Positions 21,797-34,121 are shown, counted from the first letter of the stretch. The stretch: 64,000 nucleotides of DNA from Zanthoxylum bungeanum (GCA_019454045.1 SKCR01047753.1:124001-188000), one strand, 5' to 3'. Made by a program: numbers and translations. Notes: a model not told the origin generated them from the sequence alone.

Positions 21797-23775
21797 TGTT
21801 AGACATTATGACCCATAGCGTCACTGTTTTGTAAATGATATTGTATTATTGTACAAAATTAACTATGTGATAATGAAATTGCCTTTTGCCGTTTTGTAAA
21901 ATTATTTACTTTGATATATTAATGGCAAAAGTCCGTATGATTAGTTCCGTATTGAGATGATATGAGACAGTATCAATATAAAAGGTTTAATCATTAAATA
22001 TCCCTAGTCGGAGTATTATCGAGATCGGACATCGATAATGCGGAATAGACTAGTATTGCATTTGTGCATGTTGTGAGGGCACAACGGCATAGTTCTCATA
22101 TATTTAAGTATTGGATACTTATGCAAGTGCGATAGGAGGTTGTGTTTTAAACCGATGGTACGGGAAACAGCTTCGCTCTGGATAGACCCCGCGGAATCCC
22201 ATTGGTAGTATGTCTGCGTGTCTATGGGAGGCCGCATCAGGGTAGGTGTATATGGTCTTAACCTGAGACTTGCATCGCTAGTGCTTGCGACAATCGGTAA
22301 ACTTTGGTTTTGGTGGTTGGGGACTTTAACCGGTTCTGTGTTCACCACTTCTGGGTTTATCAGGAATCGTATGTACTGGGTGTGATGTCAAGATGGAAGT
22401 ATCACTTCAGACATATGGAGTTGATGATCGCGCAGGACGCAGAACTAGTGCTCTATAAAAGGTTGCAACCGTCGGGACAATATGACTAGGTCAGGATTGT
22501 CCGATTTAAAGAGACTAGTTGTTTGATGTCCGATATATGTTTCGTACGGGGCAGACACACTTCCAGCCCCAGGCCTAACATGTGATCGTTCGATACTGGA
22601 TCGATATACGATACTGCGGTATACTACGCTTGATAAAGATCTTATATTCCAGTAAGAATATTTCTGGAGAATTGGGTAGGCATGGCGCTTTGCTAGAAGC
22701 CAACCTTGTCTTGTGAATCGGTAAAGACGTAGTACGAGTACGTACGTGTTGTTTGGATTATCCAACGACCGTATTTACTGCCAACATATCCGGAGATCTC
22801 TTGGGTCGCTTCCTGAAGATTCACCTATGACGTTTGATTCGAACCTTATTAATCTTGGATTAATTGCGGAGAAATTTTATCTTGGATAAAATGCCTTATT
22901 AGGAGAGAGAGAGAGATCGATTAATTTGGAATTAATCGATAAAATAATATATTCGATATATTATTAAACGAAATTAGATTTCGACGCGGAATTAAAATCG
23001 GATTTTAATTCGGGCAAACCAATTAATTTAGAATTAATTCATTAGCGAACTGAATAGTAATTTCGCAATGCGTAATTATTTAATTCACGTCGCGACGGAA
23101 ATTCGTTAATTCGGAAATAACGAAACCGAGCCCGAAAGTGCTTGCGGACACATTCGTTTTTGAATCGAGTGATATCCGCAAATCACATCGCGCTATCTCA
23201 TTACTTAATACGAATAGATGGTGGATGTATCTAGTCACCTTTGAGGGATGATACATTGTCTCTAATCTCAAAGTGTGGTAATGATGGCAAATGATGGATT
23301 TCATTTTGGAGGGAAAGCCATGCACGGTTTTGAAGGATTTTTTGCATTAAAAAATTCTTTTGGTATTAGATATCATATCACTTTTCATTTCCTTTGTCAC
23401 TCACGGTTTTGGCATGCAAAAGGGAACAAAAATTAAAAGTGAAACACTCTCCTCTTTTTTCTCTCTTGCTCACGCCGTGAGCTGCATACACAAGGCAGAA
23501 AATTGTTTTCTCATTCTCCATTTTTGCTAGCACAAGCAAGGATCAAAAGAGGTGATATGGAAACGCATTTGGAGCTTGGAATACTCAAAGATTTGAAGCT
23601 TCTCTCCATCTTCTTGCTTGGCCGAAACTTCATCCTTGGAGGCTCAAGGATCCTCATCACCATTTTCGTCACATAGCTTTGTAAGTATGTTTCCGCCATC
23701 CTTCAAGCTTTGCATGTATGTTTATTGTATTTCTATTGCTTAATCTTTCCTTGGGACTAATTATAGAAACCAACA
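21797..23775 (+). mobile_element. E6: solo LTR of a copia family related to E5
   Basis: Starts TGTTAGACATTATGACCC and ends CCAACA. It aligns with the E5 LTR along most of its length, including the ATAGCGTCAC start, GCTTCGCTCTGGATAGACCC and GGGGCAGACAC segments, but is clearly diverged. TSD CTTAA is at 21792-21796 and 23776-23780. No internal region is present, so the element was reduced by recombination between its LTRs. Confidence 0.95.
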
Positions 23776-24263
23776 CTTAATCCATCAAGCTTGTCGCAGT
23801 AGACTCCTTAATTTCTGAATCAGAACTAAGGATTAGATCATTAAAGTATGATAATGAAATTGAAGGATCTTCAAAGAATCTATCCTTAGATTTTAGAAGT
23901 ACTAAAATTGCAATAGATAACTCTTGGAGAGTTAATGACTATTCTCAAGGAGATAAAGTCAAAGTTTGCAATAAGGCAAGTAGCGCAAGGCACACCTTAC
24001 TTCGATATTCTAGAAACCCGAGGCTTGGCCAAAGGCTTCTGGAGTGTTGAAAAGGGCAAAGGCAAAATCATTATAATTTTCTGGGAAGATAAGGGACATA
24101 TCCCAAAATGTCTGCCTAAATATGGCAAACGGGATCGCGGAAGCGTGACTGCCGTTTGGACAAAGCAGACATGAAGGAATTGAAGACGAGCAAGGCTCTG
24201 ACTTCAAATATGTTTGTCATAATTATGTTCACTACCAGTATTAAAATTGGATTTTAGATACTT
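23776..24263 (+). pseudogene. E5 gag C-terminal relic
   Basis: The frame 23935-24174 ends with a WEDKGHIPKCLPKYGKRDRG segment. This resembles the copia knuckle CxxCGxKGHWKRNCPKYL with the first two cysteines lost. A GKGKG run precedes it, as is common in copia gag. Assignment rests on this segment and on position just upstream of integrase. The rest is unrecognisable. Confidence 0.5.
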
Positions 24264-24266
24264 AGT

Positions 24267-24267
<1 letters not shown>

Positions 24268-24307
<40 letters not shown>
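24268..24307. repeat. (TA)n microsatellite
   Basis: About 19 uninterrupted TA units between the gag and integrase relics of E5. Confidence 0.95.
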
Positions 24308-24309
<2 letters not shown>

Positions 24310-24639
24310 ATGTTCAGAATCTGCTATGAGCAGGATACTAACTTCAATTGAGATTTATCTGCGAATTGAAAACGGGACGAAAGTCGCTGTTTTAACCGTA
24401 GATACCTAAGTTTAGGAACTACCCTTCGGGTGTGTACCTAAATTTGGAAACTGTTATAATGTAACTAGTTTGACTAGAAACATTATCTTTATATCAGTGT
24501 TTAACCCCCGCTGCGAGTGAACCTTTATATTTTAGACCACTAAAGTGTTTCATTATATAAAGATGATATTGAGATAAACACATTAGATGTGAATAACATC
24601 ATTTATATTTTGAATATAAATAAATCTCAAACGTATAAA

Positions 24640-25420
24640 ATGACAAATAAATAGCTCAAACTGATTTGATCAGGAGAATCATATCGTGGCATTGATGTCT
24701 GGGACACAATGAAACAAGACTCGTATATCCACGCTTTTGAAGAGTGGGTACTCGGACTGATTTGATTCTACTCAAATAAAGTCTACGAATCTAGTTTATT
24801 GGGCAAAGTGCCTAAAGCACATTTACTTGGTAAAAATGCAAATGCCACTAATCTGTTAGCCCTAGTTCATAGTGAAGCAAGTGGGCCCATGTCTAGCTAG
24901 GCTAGAGGTGGATATGAATATTTCGTGACCTTTACGGATGTGGCATCGCGTTATGGTTATGTGTTTCTTTTAGAACACAAATCGGAAACTTTTAAAGTTT
25001 TCGACACGAAATAGACAAACAGATCGGCTATAGTATTATACCGTCACGGTAAGACCGTAATGAAAATACTTAAGCAATAAGTTTCTAATATACTTGAAAG
25101 AGTATAATATTCTTTCAATGAGGAATCCTCCCGGAACACGTCATTTTGACGGTGTGTCCGAACCAGAGTAACCGAATTTTGTTGGACATGATAAGGTTAA
25201 TCATGAGTCGCTCTGAGCTACCATTTCCTTCAACGAATAAGCTTTGACAGTGCAGAACTTATTTAGAATAAGGTTCCATAATAATCTGTTTGACAGATAT
25301 CATATTAGATATGAACGGGAAAGAAACCGGTTTCTCATTCCTGAATATTTGGGAATGCTAGGCATATGTTTGGATGATACCAAACTAAAATCCAAATTGG
25401 ATAAGTGCCAATTGTAGGTT
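24640..25420 (+). pseudogene. E5 integrase relic
   Basis: Reading frames at 24780-25010 give ESSLLGKVPKAHLLGK and LLALVHSEASGPMS, then in a shifted frame ARGGYEYFVTFTDVASRYGY and VFLLEHKSETFKVF. Together these are the copia segment CxSCLLGKMTKAPF..LLxLIHTDVCGPM..ARGGYxYFxTFxDDxSRYGYVY. The first catalytic Asp (HTD) reads as HSE, and the DD near SRYGY is DV. A trace of the downstream GVSERRN motif is at about 25150. Multiple stops and shifts: dead. Confidence 0.8.
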
Positions 25421-25699
25421 ATCATAGGGATACATAAGTATAGTACTTATACAACTCACAAGAGAATAATTAGATTGTTGCTCGCCATTGGTTTTCCTAA
25501 GAGGAATACCGATATGCAATGGTAAGTGGGAGGATAGTATAACTCGATGAAAATCGGAGTGATACTGTTTCAGGCACCGAATCCTTAATAGAACACAAAT
25601 AGTTCATCAAGGATGAAACTATACCATAATCTTCGAATACACAAGAACCACGTATGTCGGAGAGAGTCAGAAAACAACCTGGGGTATGGGTTTCTGATC

Positions 25700-26330
25700 T
25701 CACCTAATAAAGATGTCTATCTTATTGAGGTATACCAACTGACTACGTATTTGGTAGTGATACAGGGTATCGACTCCCTATTATGACAATGTGTCATGAG
25801 TCCGAAATGGATCCCATGTATACCAACTATGTTTGGATACTAGTTGATGTACCGCAAGGCATTGTGCCTATTGGTACTATATAAGTCTTCAAGGAAGACA
25901 TACATGGATGGAAACATACCAACGTATAAAGCTAGGCTTTTAGCAGAAAGGTATCGTTATCAACATTGTTTTGATTACGATTCAACCTTTTAACTGTTGC
26001 CACGGTAAATCCATTTGGATAATTCCTGCTAACGCTGCATGTTTCATTTATGAAATATGTCAGCTTTACGGGAAAATCGCTTTCCTGAAAAGAAAACCTT
26101 TTGGAGGATGTTTACATCATCCTGTCGGTTTTGTCGTACCTAAACTAGCAAACAAGGTTTGCAGGTTATTTGATCCATGTTTGGATTGAAGCAAGCATAG
26201 GTTCTTGGAATTATCGTTTTGATGAATCATAATAGTTTATGATTTAATTCAAAACGAAAATGATTATTGTGTATATAAGAGGGTTAGTGGGAGCGCACTG
26301 ATAGTGGCTGTCCTATATAAATAATGATAA
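25700..26330 (+). pseudogene. E5 reverse transcriptase relic
   Basis: 25790-25890 reads MDPMYTNYVWILVDVPQG then IVPIG, the typical WxLVxLPxGxxPIGCKW start of copia RT. The YKARLVAKGY region follows in broken form at about 25925. The MDVKTAFLNG and YVDD regions are not readable, but a FLGNDIPIIQSVKAWLS segment at about 26335 matches the stretch just after YVDD in this group. Confidence 0.75.
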
Positions 26331-26997
26331 TAAATCATTTCTTGGAAATGATATTCCCATAATACAATCGGTGAAAGCTTGGCTTTCATGAAAACTCTCC
26401 GAGAAATCGTACATTGAAAAATGTACGCGACCTGGTGTCTCATACGCTTTGAGCATATGAAGTCACAAACAGGCCAATCCAAGTGATAGTCACTGGATTG
26501 AAGTTAAGAACATACTTAGTATCTTAGAGAACTAAGGATGTTGTCTTAAACTATGGAGATGGAGAACTTGAAGTGACTGGGATCACTGTAGCAAGTTTCC
26601 TAACCGATAAGACGACTATAAGTCGCAAACGGTACTATACAGTTTGAATAACGGAATAGTGAGCTGGAAATCTTCCAAACAAGATATTGTTACCGAATAA
26701 ACAACAAATGCGGGTTATTGCTGCAGCTGAGGTGGCAATAGAAGCCATTTGGATCGATACAAAATCTAATTAGATTAGATATAATTATGTTAGCAGCTGA
26801 GCTAGGCGTCAGCACAGGCTAAAGAATTAATGGTCTCATCAACGATCCATATACATACTTCGATATTCATCTGATTCGTTCGAATCATACATTGTGGCGA
26901 TGTGATGATCGTATAAATCGCATCAGACGATAATCATGCAAATCCGCTGACGAAAGCATTTCTCAGTGTCAGACACTCGAGTGACTGGTTATAGGCC
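26330..26997 (+). pseudogene. E5 RNase H relic and end of pol
   Basis: CTRPGVSYALSI at about 26425 corresponds to CTRPDVSYALSxxSRYQ. NNGIVSWKSSKQDIV at about 26645 corresponds to GGAVSWKSSKQxTVADST. A GDV and NPLTKAFL segment at about 26900-26960 corresponds to the pol C-terminus (NIADPLTKPL). The PPT follows directly. Stops are frequent. Confidence 0.8.
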
Positions 26998-27008
26998 AAG
27001 TGGGAGAT
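26998..27008 (+). other. E5 polypurine tract
   Basis: AAGTGGGAGAT immediately before the LTR start TGTTGGAC, the usual copia arrangement. Confidence 0.9.
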
Positions 27009-29041
27009 TGTTGGACAATTATGACCCATAGCGTCATACTATTTGTACAGATCATGGTGTTGTTGTACAAATTAACTATGTGATAAAGGAGATTGCACTC
27101 TTATCATTTGTGATTAGATCACCTAGATATATAATGATATGAGGTCCCTGTGATTTGTTCCTGGATTGAGAATGATATGAGACAGTATCAATCCACGAAG
27201 GATAAATCATTAAAATCCCTAGTCAGAGTATTATCGAGATTTTACATCGATGAATACATAAAAGACTAGTATTACACTTGTGCGCGTTGTGAGGGCACAA
27301 CAGCATAGTTCTCATATTTGGGTATAGGATACTCATGCAAGTGTAATAGGAGGTTGTGTTTTACCGATGGTACGGGACCCCCTCGGAATTCCATTGGTAG
27401 TATGACTATGTGTCTATGGAAGTCCGAAATCAGGGTAGGTGTATTTGGTCTTAACATGAGACTTGCACCGCTAACACTTGCGACAATCAATATACTTTGG
27501 TTGCGGTCGTCCAGGACTTTAACAGGTTCTATGTACGCCAATGCTGGGTATATTGAGAATCGTAGTGTGTTGGGTGTGATGTAAAGACGGAAGTGTCACT
27601 CCAGTCATATGGAGTTGATGATCGCGTAGGGATACAGAACTGGTTCTCTAAAAAGGTTGCAACCGTCGGGATAATATGACTTGGTCATGATTATCCGATA
27701 TTAAAGAGACTAGTTGCTCGTAATCCGATATATGCTTCGTACGGGGCAGACACTATACCAGCCCCAGGCCTTGCATGTGATCATCAAATGCTGGATCGAA
27801 ATACGCAATACTACGTATACTACGCCTGATATAGATCCTTAATTCCTGTAAGGATATTTCTGGAGAATTGGGTAGGCATGGTGCTTTGCTAGAAGCCAAC
27901 CTTGTCTTGTAAATCGGTATAAACGTAGTACGAGGTACTTACGTGTTCGGATAGTCCGACGACCGTATTTACTGCCAAAATATCCGGGGATCTCATGGGT
28001 CGCTTCCCAAAGATTCACCGATGACGTATGACTCGCACTTTAATTAATCTGGGATTAATAAGATGAGAGAGAAAATTAATCTGGGATTAATTGCGGAGAT
28101 ATTTTATCTGGGATAAAATATCAATTAAAATGAGATATAATGATTAATTTGGAATTAATCGATTAAATTAATATATTCGATATATTAAACGAAATTGGAT
28201 TTCGACGCGGAATTAAAATTAGATTTTAATTCGGGCGAACGAATTAATTTAGAATTAATTCGTTAGCGATGTGAATAGTGATTTCGCTAGGCGTAATCAT
28301 TTAATTACGACGCAACGGAAAATTCGTTAATTTGGAATAACGAACCCGAGCCCGGGATTATTTGCGAGCGCATTCGCATTTCGAATTCGAGTGCGGCACG
28401 CAAGTCAAATCAAGCGTCAAATCATCTTAGTCGCATCAAGCGTCAAATCACTTGTCACTTGAGTGATGTGACTTGACAACTTGATTGACTGATGTTGTAA
28501 GTTGATGTTTTAGTGTTTGACACTCAAGTGTGAGTGATGGATTAATTAAAAGGCTATTTACCTTTATTTGATATAGGTATTTGACTTTTAATTATTTATG
28601 GTATTAGATACACATTTGGTAATACAACTCACACAACTTCTTCTCTCTCTCCATTCTCTTCATCCTCACGCCTATGGAGCGCCAAAATGTTCACTGGTTT
28701 CTTCTGAAAAAACTGTGAATGGGGAAGCAAGTGTGATGGTTTTTGTGGCAAAAAATCATGAGAGCTAGCACTCCAAGAGACATGCGAAGGAGATAAGGAA
28801 GTCCACCCATGAGCCGGGAATCGTTTGACGAAGCTTGGAGCTTGTTCAAGGACCACAAAAACCGAAAATGGTGATGACAGAAACTGCCACTGCCGAGCAG
28901 TCCATGGAGGTAGAAAGTTCGAATTGTGTTGCCTCTCGCGTCGCTCAACCGATCTATGTGAGTATTCCGCGACTTTCTCGATTGTATTCACACATGTTCA
29001 TGCTTGTTTATTGATCCTTGGGACCTTAGCAAATTCCAACA
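27009..29041 (+). mobile_element. E5 3' LTR
   Basis: 2033 bp copy of 17192-19246, ending CCAACA followed by TSD AATTA. A GGAACAGCTTCGCTCTGGATA-type stretch near 27376 has been deleted relative to the 5' copy. The hairpin string is at 28043-28343. Confidence 0.95.
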
Positions 29042-29249
29042 AATTAGGCATAGGACTGCCTCTATAGTTTTTCAACTTCCAATTGTTCAAATATTGTACT
29101 TGTTCAAATACTGCTCCTCTGTTGGGTAAAAGCATTCCTTTAGCAGAAACAGCTCCAATAAACGGTTGGCTCATTTTATTTGTCAATACTTCTAGATGAG
29201 TCGTGAGGGACGATACTTGAGCTATCAGTGGACCAATAGGATCTGCCAT
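29042..29249 (-). pseudogene. E4 gag, N-terminal part
   Basis: Opens with ATG at 29249 in an AGAAATGGC context right after the leader: MADPIGPLIAQVSSLTTHLE, later VEQ-like FEQVQYLNN and YRGSPMPN. The last residues join in frame with 17191 once E5 is removed. The large N-terminal capsid region of ordinary gag (the LRDYMxPTR part, as in E2) is absent, so E4 encoded a shortened gag from the start. Confidence 0.75.
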
Positions 29250-29518
29250 TTCTTCTTATCCAACTCTCCTAGTATGAAAGAAAGAAAAAATATATATAAC
29301 AAAAACAAAAAAATATATATATATAAGATAAAATAATAAAAATAAAAACAAAAAAATAAACTTAAGGCAAAAATAAATGAAAAAATGAAATATATAAAAA
29401 ATAAAAAATAATAATAAATAATAAATAATAATAAATAATAAAAATAAAAAATAAAAAAAAAATCTAAATTAAAGCTAAGATTACTTGTTAGTAGTATTAA
29501 TGTGAATTAAACAAACAA
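29250..29518 (-). other. E4 leader, A-rich
   Basis: Low-complexity A/T-rich stretch (29290-29470, with AATAATAAATAAT runs) between PBS and gag start. No gene seen. Confidence 0.7.
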
Positions 29519-29536
29519 TCCCCGACAACGGCGCCA
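29519..29536 (-). other. E4 primer-binding site, tRNA-Asp type
   Basis: Minus strand TGGCGCCGTTGTCGGGGA, one base from the complement of the plant tRNA-Asp end. Confidence 0.92.
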
Positions 29537-29542
29537 AAAACT

Positions 29543-29685
29543 TGTTATGATATTTTATATCGTACCGCAAGTGTAGTGTTGTCAGTTTTAGTATAAATCA
29601 GTGAAAGAGTGTCGAACCCACAGGGATTGTGTTAACTCGCACTAAGTACTACAATTGATAATCCTAACTTTATTTAGACGATAAT
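29543..29685 (-). mobile_element. E4 5' LTR, first part (before E7)
   Basis: Matches 13518-13660. It ends with ATAAT (29681-29685), the E7 target duplication, and resumes at 37614. Confidence 0.95.
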
Positions 29686-30323
29686 TGTAGGCACTGCATT
29701 TTTGCATATAAGTCTCTATAATGAGTCTCATTTGGAGACACTACCTTTTAAGTCACGGAGGTCACGGAAAACGGACATCGGAAGGGGAAATTCAGAATAA
29801 ACAAGGTTCAATGTTTTCGTTCGTGCTGCGTTCGTGTATACGTTCGAACGCCAAACAGATTGCGGGCGTTCATTGCCGCATTCGAGGAGGCGTTCGAACG
29901 GTGTCGGTAATTCTGGTTTTGCTGCTAGCCTCACATTAAGCCCAATTGCGCCCAAGCCTTGGCCCACACGCCCAAGCCCACTTAAAACACATATTTAACA
30001 CATGGTGAAATCAAAACAAATCTAAAAATCACATACCAAATTAAAATAAACATTAAAATCAATCAAATATTTTAATTCCTTAATTAAGATATTCACCCAC
30101 CAATTACACAAGATTCCTTCCTAACTAAACAAAATCACATACTAAATTAAAAAGATGTCATGCCTAATTAAAATCAATTATAACAAATTAAGATATTGAC
30201 ATCCTAATCTAAACCAAATTTGTCCCCCCCTCAATCTTTGACTTTCCTTGCTCAACACAAAATCAAATCTCTTTAATGCCAAAATCCCTTCCTTGTGAGA
30301 CAAGGAGTAGCCCTAGCCATTCT

Positions 30324-30333
30324 CTATATAAAA
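30324..30333 (+). promoter_or_regulatory. TATA box of E7 5' LTR
   Basis: CTATATAAAA after CATTCT. The same motif is at 35834-35842 and, on the minus strand, at 2101-2109. Confidence 0.6.
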
Positions 30334-31378
30334 AACCATAACCAAGACATGCATTCTCCTAGCTCATTCATACAAGAAAAGCCTCCCCTAGCTCATACAC
30401 ATAATATACACACAACCCACACAAATCACAAGACACAAAAGAAAATAACCCCAAGCCTTCACGTTAAAAGCATCTTCACAAACCGATCAGCCCTACACGT
30501 CCATAAGCCTCACAAATCTGCCCATGCCACACACAGCCCTTCAACGCCATAAACACAACACAATTAACAAACTGCCTCGCCTTCGCCCCTTCAACACACT
30601 GCCCCTACTTCGTCAGCCACACAGCAGCCCTAAAACACACATAAAACAGCCCCCGAACCACACCATAACACCATCGAAAATCACACCCAAAACACAGTAG
30701 CCAAAACACCCTAAAAATAGTAACTAAGATACACCAGCAAAGCGGCAGCAAATCGGAGTCAATACAGCAGCAAAAGATGGAGAACGACGACCCAAAACAG
30801 TAAGACAACGAACGAGAGCAGTGAACCAGTGAACCGGAAGAGTTGTAGAGCATCCACTTCCGACGACCGTACACCGTACTACCGAGAGACGACATAAAAG
30901 GTTAGACCTGAGGGCACCTTGTGTTTATTATCTTTCATTTGTCTTTTACTTATTCTAATATATTTTTTTATTGCACGGGAGTCATTTTGTTGAGGCATGA
31001 TGTGAATTCCGGATAAACGGAATGCATGTTCTCTTTTGTGGTTTATATCGGATGGAAACCCGGACGTAAATTCCGTAGCCGAATCTGAATGGATGGTAGT
31101 AGGTCTGCACTCGGGATACAACTCAACATACCACTTGAGAGATACATATATTCCGTTTCATCCAAACTTGTATTTGAGCATGATATAGTTATTACGTTAT
31201 TTATTTATTTAGCCTGATTAGGCCTAGTGCGTTATTTATTCTTAAGCATGATTTAGTCCTTAGTATGTTAATCTTTATCTATGATTTAGATATCCATGTG
31301 ATTAGATATGTCGTTGTAGTGATCATGTTTGAATGCGGTATCTAAAACCATATGAATGTATGCAATCTGCCAGTTCCC

Positions 31379-31580
31379 GTTCGAACGCGTCATCGAACGC
31401 AACTCGAACACGAACCTTCTCTTTACCGTTCGAACGCGTTATCAAACGCTACTCGAATGCGCATGCATTTTGTATCATCAGGTCTGGTTCCGTTCGAATG
31501 CGTTATCAAACGCTACATGAACGCGAACCTTCTGTTTACCGTTCGAACGAGTTTACGAACGCTACACGAATGCGCACACA
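31379..31580. repeat. CGTTCGAACG tandem cluster in E7 5' LTR
   Basis: Four units of about 50-62 bases starting at CGTTCGAA near 31379, 31429, 31491 and 31542. Each has a second GAACG/AAACG half-motif 10-20 bases later. Equivalent cluster at 36880-37075 in the 3' LTR. Confidence 0.85.
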
Positions 31581-32104
31581 CTGAACTGAGTCTGTCTCAT
31601 CATATTTCATGCACAATTGCCTCTTGGGTGATCTCCCTTGCATTATGTAGCCAATCATATTATTTGTATTCCTGCATTTATCCATTCGATGTATTCGAGA
31701 TAGTACTCAAGCATGATTAGGTTGTTCTTAGTTTTCCATATCATATGATTGAAATATGTTCATGAGATTGCCATGTGATGTTGCATGTTGTGATGAACTT
31801 GTTGATGTATGCATGTGAATTTAGAAGCATGATACTCTTGGAAATAAGTGTTACTTAGACTTGATTAAATTATTACATAAATCCTTTCATTGCAAGTGAC
31901 ATAAGTAAGAGACCATTCTGAACCCAACGATTTGAGGTCTTCCCTTACGAGGGGTGAGTGCGGCCTTAAATCTCATTTTCCTGGTTCACACCGGGTGGCG
32001 ACTCCATTATTCTCCGGTTTAGTCCCCGTGGCTACTCCGTACTCCCAACCGGGTCGCGAGCCCGGGACAACATGCGTCGCCCCAGATCCTATGTTCCCAC
32101 AGTC

Positions 32105-32122
32105 TGGCGACTCCACTGGGGA
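32105..32122 (+). other. E7 primer-binding site, tRNA-Arg type
   Basis: TGGCGACTCCACTGGGGA, one base from TGGCGACTCCGCTGGGGA, the complement of a plant tRNA-Arg end. Tat/Ogre elements use this primer (recalled). Confidence 0.8.
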
Positions 32123-33260
32123 TAAAGAATCGGCCCCGAAATATTGTCTTGTAATGTTTGGATTTATGTTTTAATTGACTGTGTCTATAGTGGATAAAAT
32201 GAGGGTTTAATCAAGGGCATATTGAGGCTAGGTAATGGTTTGGTGTCTTTCTTCATTCACTACCTTCCTAGAAGGAAAAGCTATGAAGGCACTTATATAG
32301 CCATCTACTCGTAGCCTATTGTGATGGACTAATTTGGAGGACTCGTTGTTTATTCCTGACACCAAGCGATAAGAGCCTAAGAGGCTTGGGTATTTAAGTG
32401 AGCCTCGCTCCACCTTACCTCTGGGGAATCTACAATGGGAAATCCATTTGACAGTCAGTCACACACCATAGCTCATTGGCACGTACCTTAGTGTATAAAA
32501 AATGGGTGCGCTCACTTGGTCGCTCGAACCCTTGATTGGGGAGACCTAGTTGTGGGCCATCCTTCGCCGATGAGAGCCTTTGTCTACAGTCTTGTGAACC
32601 CACCCATAGACCGGGGTTGTATGGTTAAAGTAACAATCATTTCCTTGAGTATGTGCTTGTGGACCATCCTCATTTGGATGCAGTTGGACTATTATCAGAA
32701 ATGCGGGCTTGTTGGGCCATTTAAACTAGGACAAGAACGTATCCTATGATGATTGGGCCAAAGGCTTCTAAATATTGATGGGCCACTTTGTGCTTGTGTT
32801 CGGAACATTACCATTTGGAATTAGTTGGGCTCCTTGCCATGAGATGTGAACTCGTTGGGCCATTTAAATTGGGACGAGTTCACTCCTATGACAGTTAGCC
32901 CAGAAGCTTCTAAAATGATAACGGGCCGATTTGTTTGAAAATTTTAGTTGATTTAGTATGTTATATATATCTCATGCACCCCATGCATACATACATCATG
33001 TTAACCCTTGTGTCTTGAAAGCCACCATAAATACCCGTTGGTTAGGGAAGAGGACAGACTTGTCAAAAGACCAAGCAGCCACCAGGAGTACCGGCAGAAG
33101 ACCTAACCCAACGGGATAAGAAACTCATTCATGCATGCATGCATACACGTAACGTATCATGCATTCCTTTTCGTGTTTGTTTTGTTTTGTAATAATAGGT
33201 TTCGAAGAAGAAAAAGAGAAAGCGGCAAAGACAAGCCAACCAGAATCAGCAACATATGAG
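32123..33260 (+). other. E7 internal unique region with a 143-bp imperfect duplication
   Basis: No coding domain. GTTGGGCCATTTAAA occurs at 32711 and 32854, starting two imperfect copies that share GGCTTCTAAA/AGCTTCTAAAAT and a GGGCC.ATTTTGT-like end. The rest is unremarkable. Confidence 0.6.
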
Positions 33261-34120
33261 TAATAGTTTTGGGGATGAGTCCCAGGGTTGTGGCCCATAT
33301 CAGTGTCAGTTTTGGGGATGAGTCCCAGGGTCGAGGCCCACATCGTCAAAGTGTTGGAATGAATCCCTGGGTCGAGGCCCACATCGTCAGAGTTTCGGGA
33401 ATGAATCCCAGGGGAATGAATCCCAGGGTCGAGGCCCACATCAACAGAGTCTTGGAATGAATCCCAGGGTCGAGGCCCACATCTTCAGAGTTTTAAAATG
33501 AATCCGGGAATGAATCCCAGGGTCGAGGCCCACGTCAGAAGAGTTTTGGAATGAATCTAGGAATGAATCCTAAGGCTGAGGCCCACATCATCAGTTTTTT
33601 TTTTAATGAATCCTAGCCCGCACCGTCAGAATTTTGGAATGAATCCAGGAATTAATCTTAGGGCGAGGCCCATGCCAGCTCAGGGCCGAGGCCCACATCA
33701 GTAACAGTTGGGGGCGAGGCCCATATCAGTATCAGCTAGGGCTGAGGCCAATATCAGTATCAGTCAGGGCCGAGTCCCACATCAGTATCAGCTGGGGGCG
33801 AGGCCCATATCAGTACTAGTTTGGGGCGAGGCCCACATCAGTAACAATGTTGGGGCGAGGCCCACATCAGTTTGAGGGCAATGCCCACATCAGCATCAAT
33901 CTAGGGGCGAAGCCCATATCAGTACCAGTTTGGGGGGCGAAGCCCACATCATTATCAACATCAGTTTTGCCGGATATGACACTCTGGGGGCGAGGCGCAT
34001 AACAGTAGCAGTTAGGGCCGAGGCCCACTTCCGCATCAGTTTTGGGGATGAGTCCCAGGGTCGAGGCCCACATCACTATCAGTTTTGGGGATGAGTCCTA
34101 TGGTTGAGGCCCATTGCATC
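33261..34120. repeat. E7 minisatellite array 1: CAGGGTCGAGGCCCACATC units
   Basis: Irregular units of about 30-60 bases built on GGGTCGAGGCCCACATC plus ATCAGTTTTGGGGATGAGTCC or AATGAATCC. From 33660 they shorten to about 30 bases (GGGGCGAGGCCCACATCAGTA). Roughly twenty copies. Confidence 0.9.
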
Positions 34121-34121
34121 A

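Larger units (their letters stand above)
17192..29041 (+). mobile_element. E5: decayed Ty1/copia element in E4 gag
   Basis: Two LTRs (17192-19246, 27009-29041) start TGTTGGACAATTATGACCC and end CCAACA. TSD AATTA is at 17187-17191 and 29042-29046. Removing E5 and one TSD restores the E4 gag frame across the site, which confirms the limits. The domain order integrase, RT, RNase H identifies Ty1/copia. The coding region is so broken that nearly every domain needs frame changes. Solo LTR E6 lies within it. Confidence 0.95.
29686..32101 (+). mobile_element. E7 5' LTR
   Basis: 2416 bp. Contains CGTTCGAACG motifs near its start (29818-29905) and a tandem cluster of them at 31379-31580. Frames at 30295-30552, 31333-31720 and 31932-32174 recur in the other LTR and have no recognisable domain. 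Confidence 0.95.

Noticed and set aside
29290..29470. A-rich tract as a retroposon poly(A) tail
   Set aside because: It lies between the PBS and gag of E4 with no target duplication, so it is low-complexity leader.
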